The notes below the pieces were generated by a model. The model did no database searches. It was not told the origin of the DNA and saw nothing but the letters and a program-made list of their open reading frames with translations. 64,000 nt of DNA from CAVYGB01 sp046734815 (lineage in GTDB: Bacteria > Myxococcota_A > Polyangia > Fen-1088), in the NCBI GenBank assembly GCA_046734815.1, contig JBKPRZ010000179.1:1-64000 (forward strand). Reading direction: 5' to 3'. Position 1 is the stretch's first letter; every line of letters starts with the position of its first letter. Both the position numbers and the translations under genes were made by a program. Below are positions 63,523-64,000 of the stretch, piece by piece.

Positions 63523-64000
63523 ATGTCCGGCCACAATCGCTGGTCCAAGATCAAGCACAAGAAGGAGGCGACCTCGGCCAAGAAGTCCAAGCTGTGGACC
63601 AAGCTGATCAAGGAGATCACGGTGTCGGCGCGGCTGGGCGGCGGGGACGCCGGCGGCAACCCCCGCCTGCGCACCGCCGTCGACAAGGCCAAGACGCAAA
63701 ACATGCCGAACGACACCATCGACCGGGCGATCAAGAAGGGCACCGGCGAGTTCGGGGACGTCAATTACGAGGAGTTCACCTACGAGGTCTTCGGCCCCGG
63801 CGGCGCGGCCATCCTGGTCGAGATCATGACCGACAACCGCAACCGCACCGCCAGCGAGATCCGCAACCTGCTCACCCGCAACGGAGGCAACCTGGGCGCC
63901 TCCGGCTCGGTGGCCTGGATGTTCAAGAAGCAGGGATTGATCGTGTACGAGAAGGGCGCGGTCGACGAGAACAAGGTGACCGACGCCGCCATCGAGCTCG
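63523..64000 (+). CDS. yebC: YebC/PmpR family protein, 3' end outside window
   Basis: The visible 159 residues begin MSGHNRWSKIKHKKEATSAK, the YebC/TACO1 signature. NMPNDTIDRAIKKGTGE, FTYEVFGPGGAAILVEIMTDNRNRTASEIR and NLGASGSVAWMFKKQG follow in order. Family members were called transcription regulators; more recent work links them to translation of difficult peptide stretches such as polyproline. The right edge cuts off roughly the last third. In many bacteria it lies before ruvC, which would be just outside the window. Confidence 0.96.
   Translation, partial: MSGHNRWSKIKHKKEATSAKKSKLWTKLIKEITVSARLGGGDAGGNPRLRTAVDKAKTQNMPNDTIDRAIKKGTGEFGDVNYEEFTYEVFGPGGAAILVEIMTDNRNRTASEIRNLLTRNGGNLGASGSVAWMFKKQGLIVYEKGAVDENKVTDAAIEL

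Overview
The window looks like chromosome of a high-GC Gram-negative bacterium, most probably a myxobacterium or relative (Myxococcota). The signs are a Ser/Thr kinase with an HRDVSPHN catalytic loop, two NtrC-type sigma-54 activators, several exported lipoprotein-like proteins, TPR and kelch proteins, dense packing and many 4-base start/stop overlaps. This assignment is inference from gene style. I see no insertion sequence, prophage, CRISPR array or rRNA operon. No gene-free stretch is longer than about 240 bases.

Layout. 1-9448: a kinase cut by the left edge, a lipoprotein, then a minus-strand run in transcription order histidine kinase, sigma-54 response regulator, membrane protein, aconitase and MiaE. 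9532-15085: bolA-grxD, a small outer-membrane-type protein, uvrA, RNase P RNA (rnpB), a coiled-coil zinc-ribbon protein and tRNA-Ile2(CAT). 15324-36107: a surface-polysaccharide locus with uppP, a sugar aminotransferase, a Wzx-like flippase, five glycosyltransferases, four methyltransferases, a polysaccharide deacetylase and a tightly coupled CDP-sugar cassette (rfbF, rfbG, C-methyltransferase, 3,5-epimerase, reductase/epimerase) followed by a UPF0104-type membrane protein. The strand flips repeatedly there, so several transcripts are needed.

36111-42084: housekeeping genes birA, nadC and a HAD hydrolase on the minus strand; rsmD, coaD, an aspartate aminotransferase and a lipoprotein on the plus strand. 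42106-46816: a second sigma-54 regulator, a SUKH/TPR protein and two small exported or anchored proteins. 46840-62477: one long minus-strand run. It carries a methyltransferase, maf, yggS, a deaminase, a three-part flavin/iron-sulfur amine-oxidase-like set split by an S41 peptidase and a LolA-like protein, a kelch lipoprotein, a membrane metallopeptidase, a 1246-residue flavin/Fe-S fusion resembling both Nfn subunits in one chain, and a GAF protein. 62608-64000: a lamin-tail-domain lipoprotein and the start of yebC.

The most interesting items are the 1246-residue Nfn/GltD-PyrK-like fusion and its neighbours, the CDP-sugar C-methylation cassette, the split oxidase set, the uvrA/rnpB antisense overlap, and compact inverted repeats that sit on the stop codons of several convergent gene pairs.
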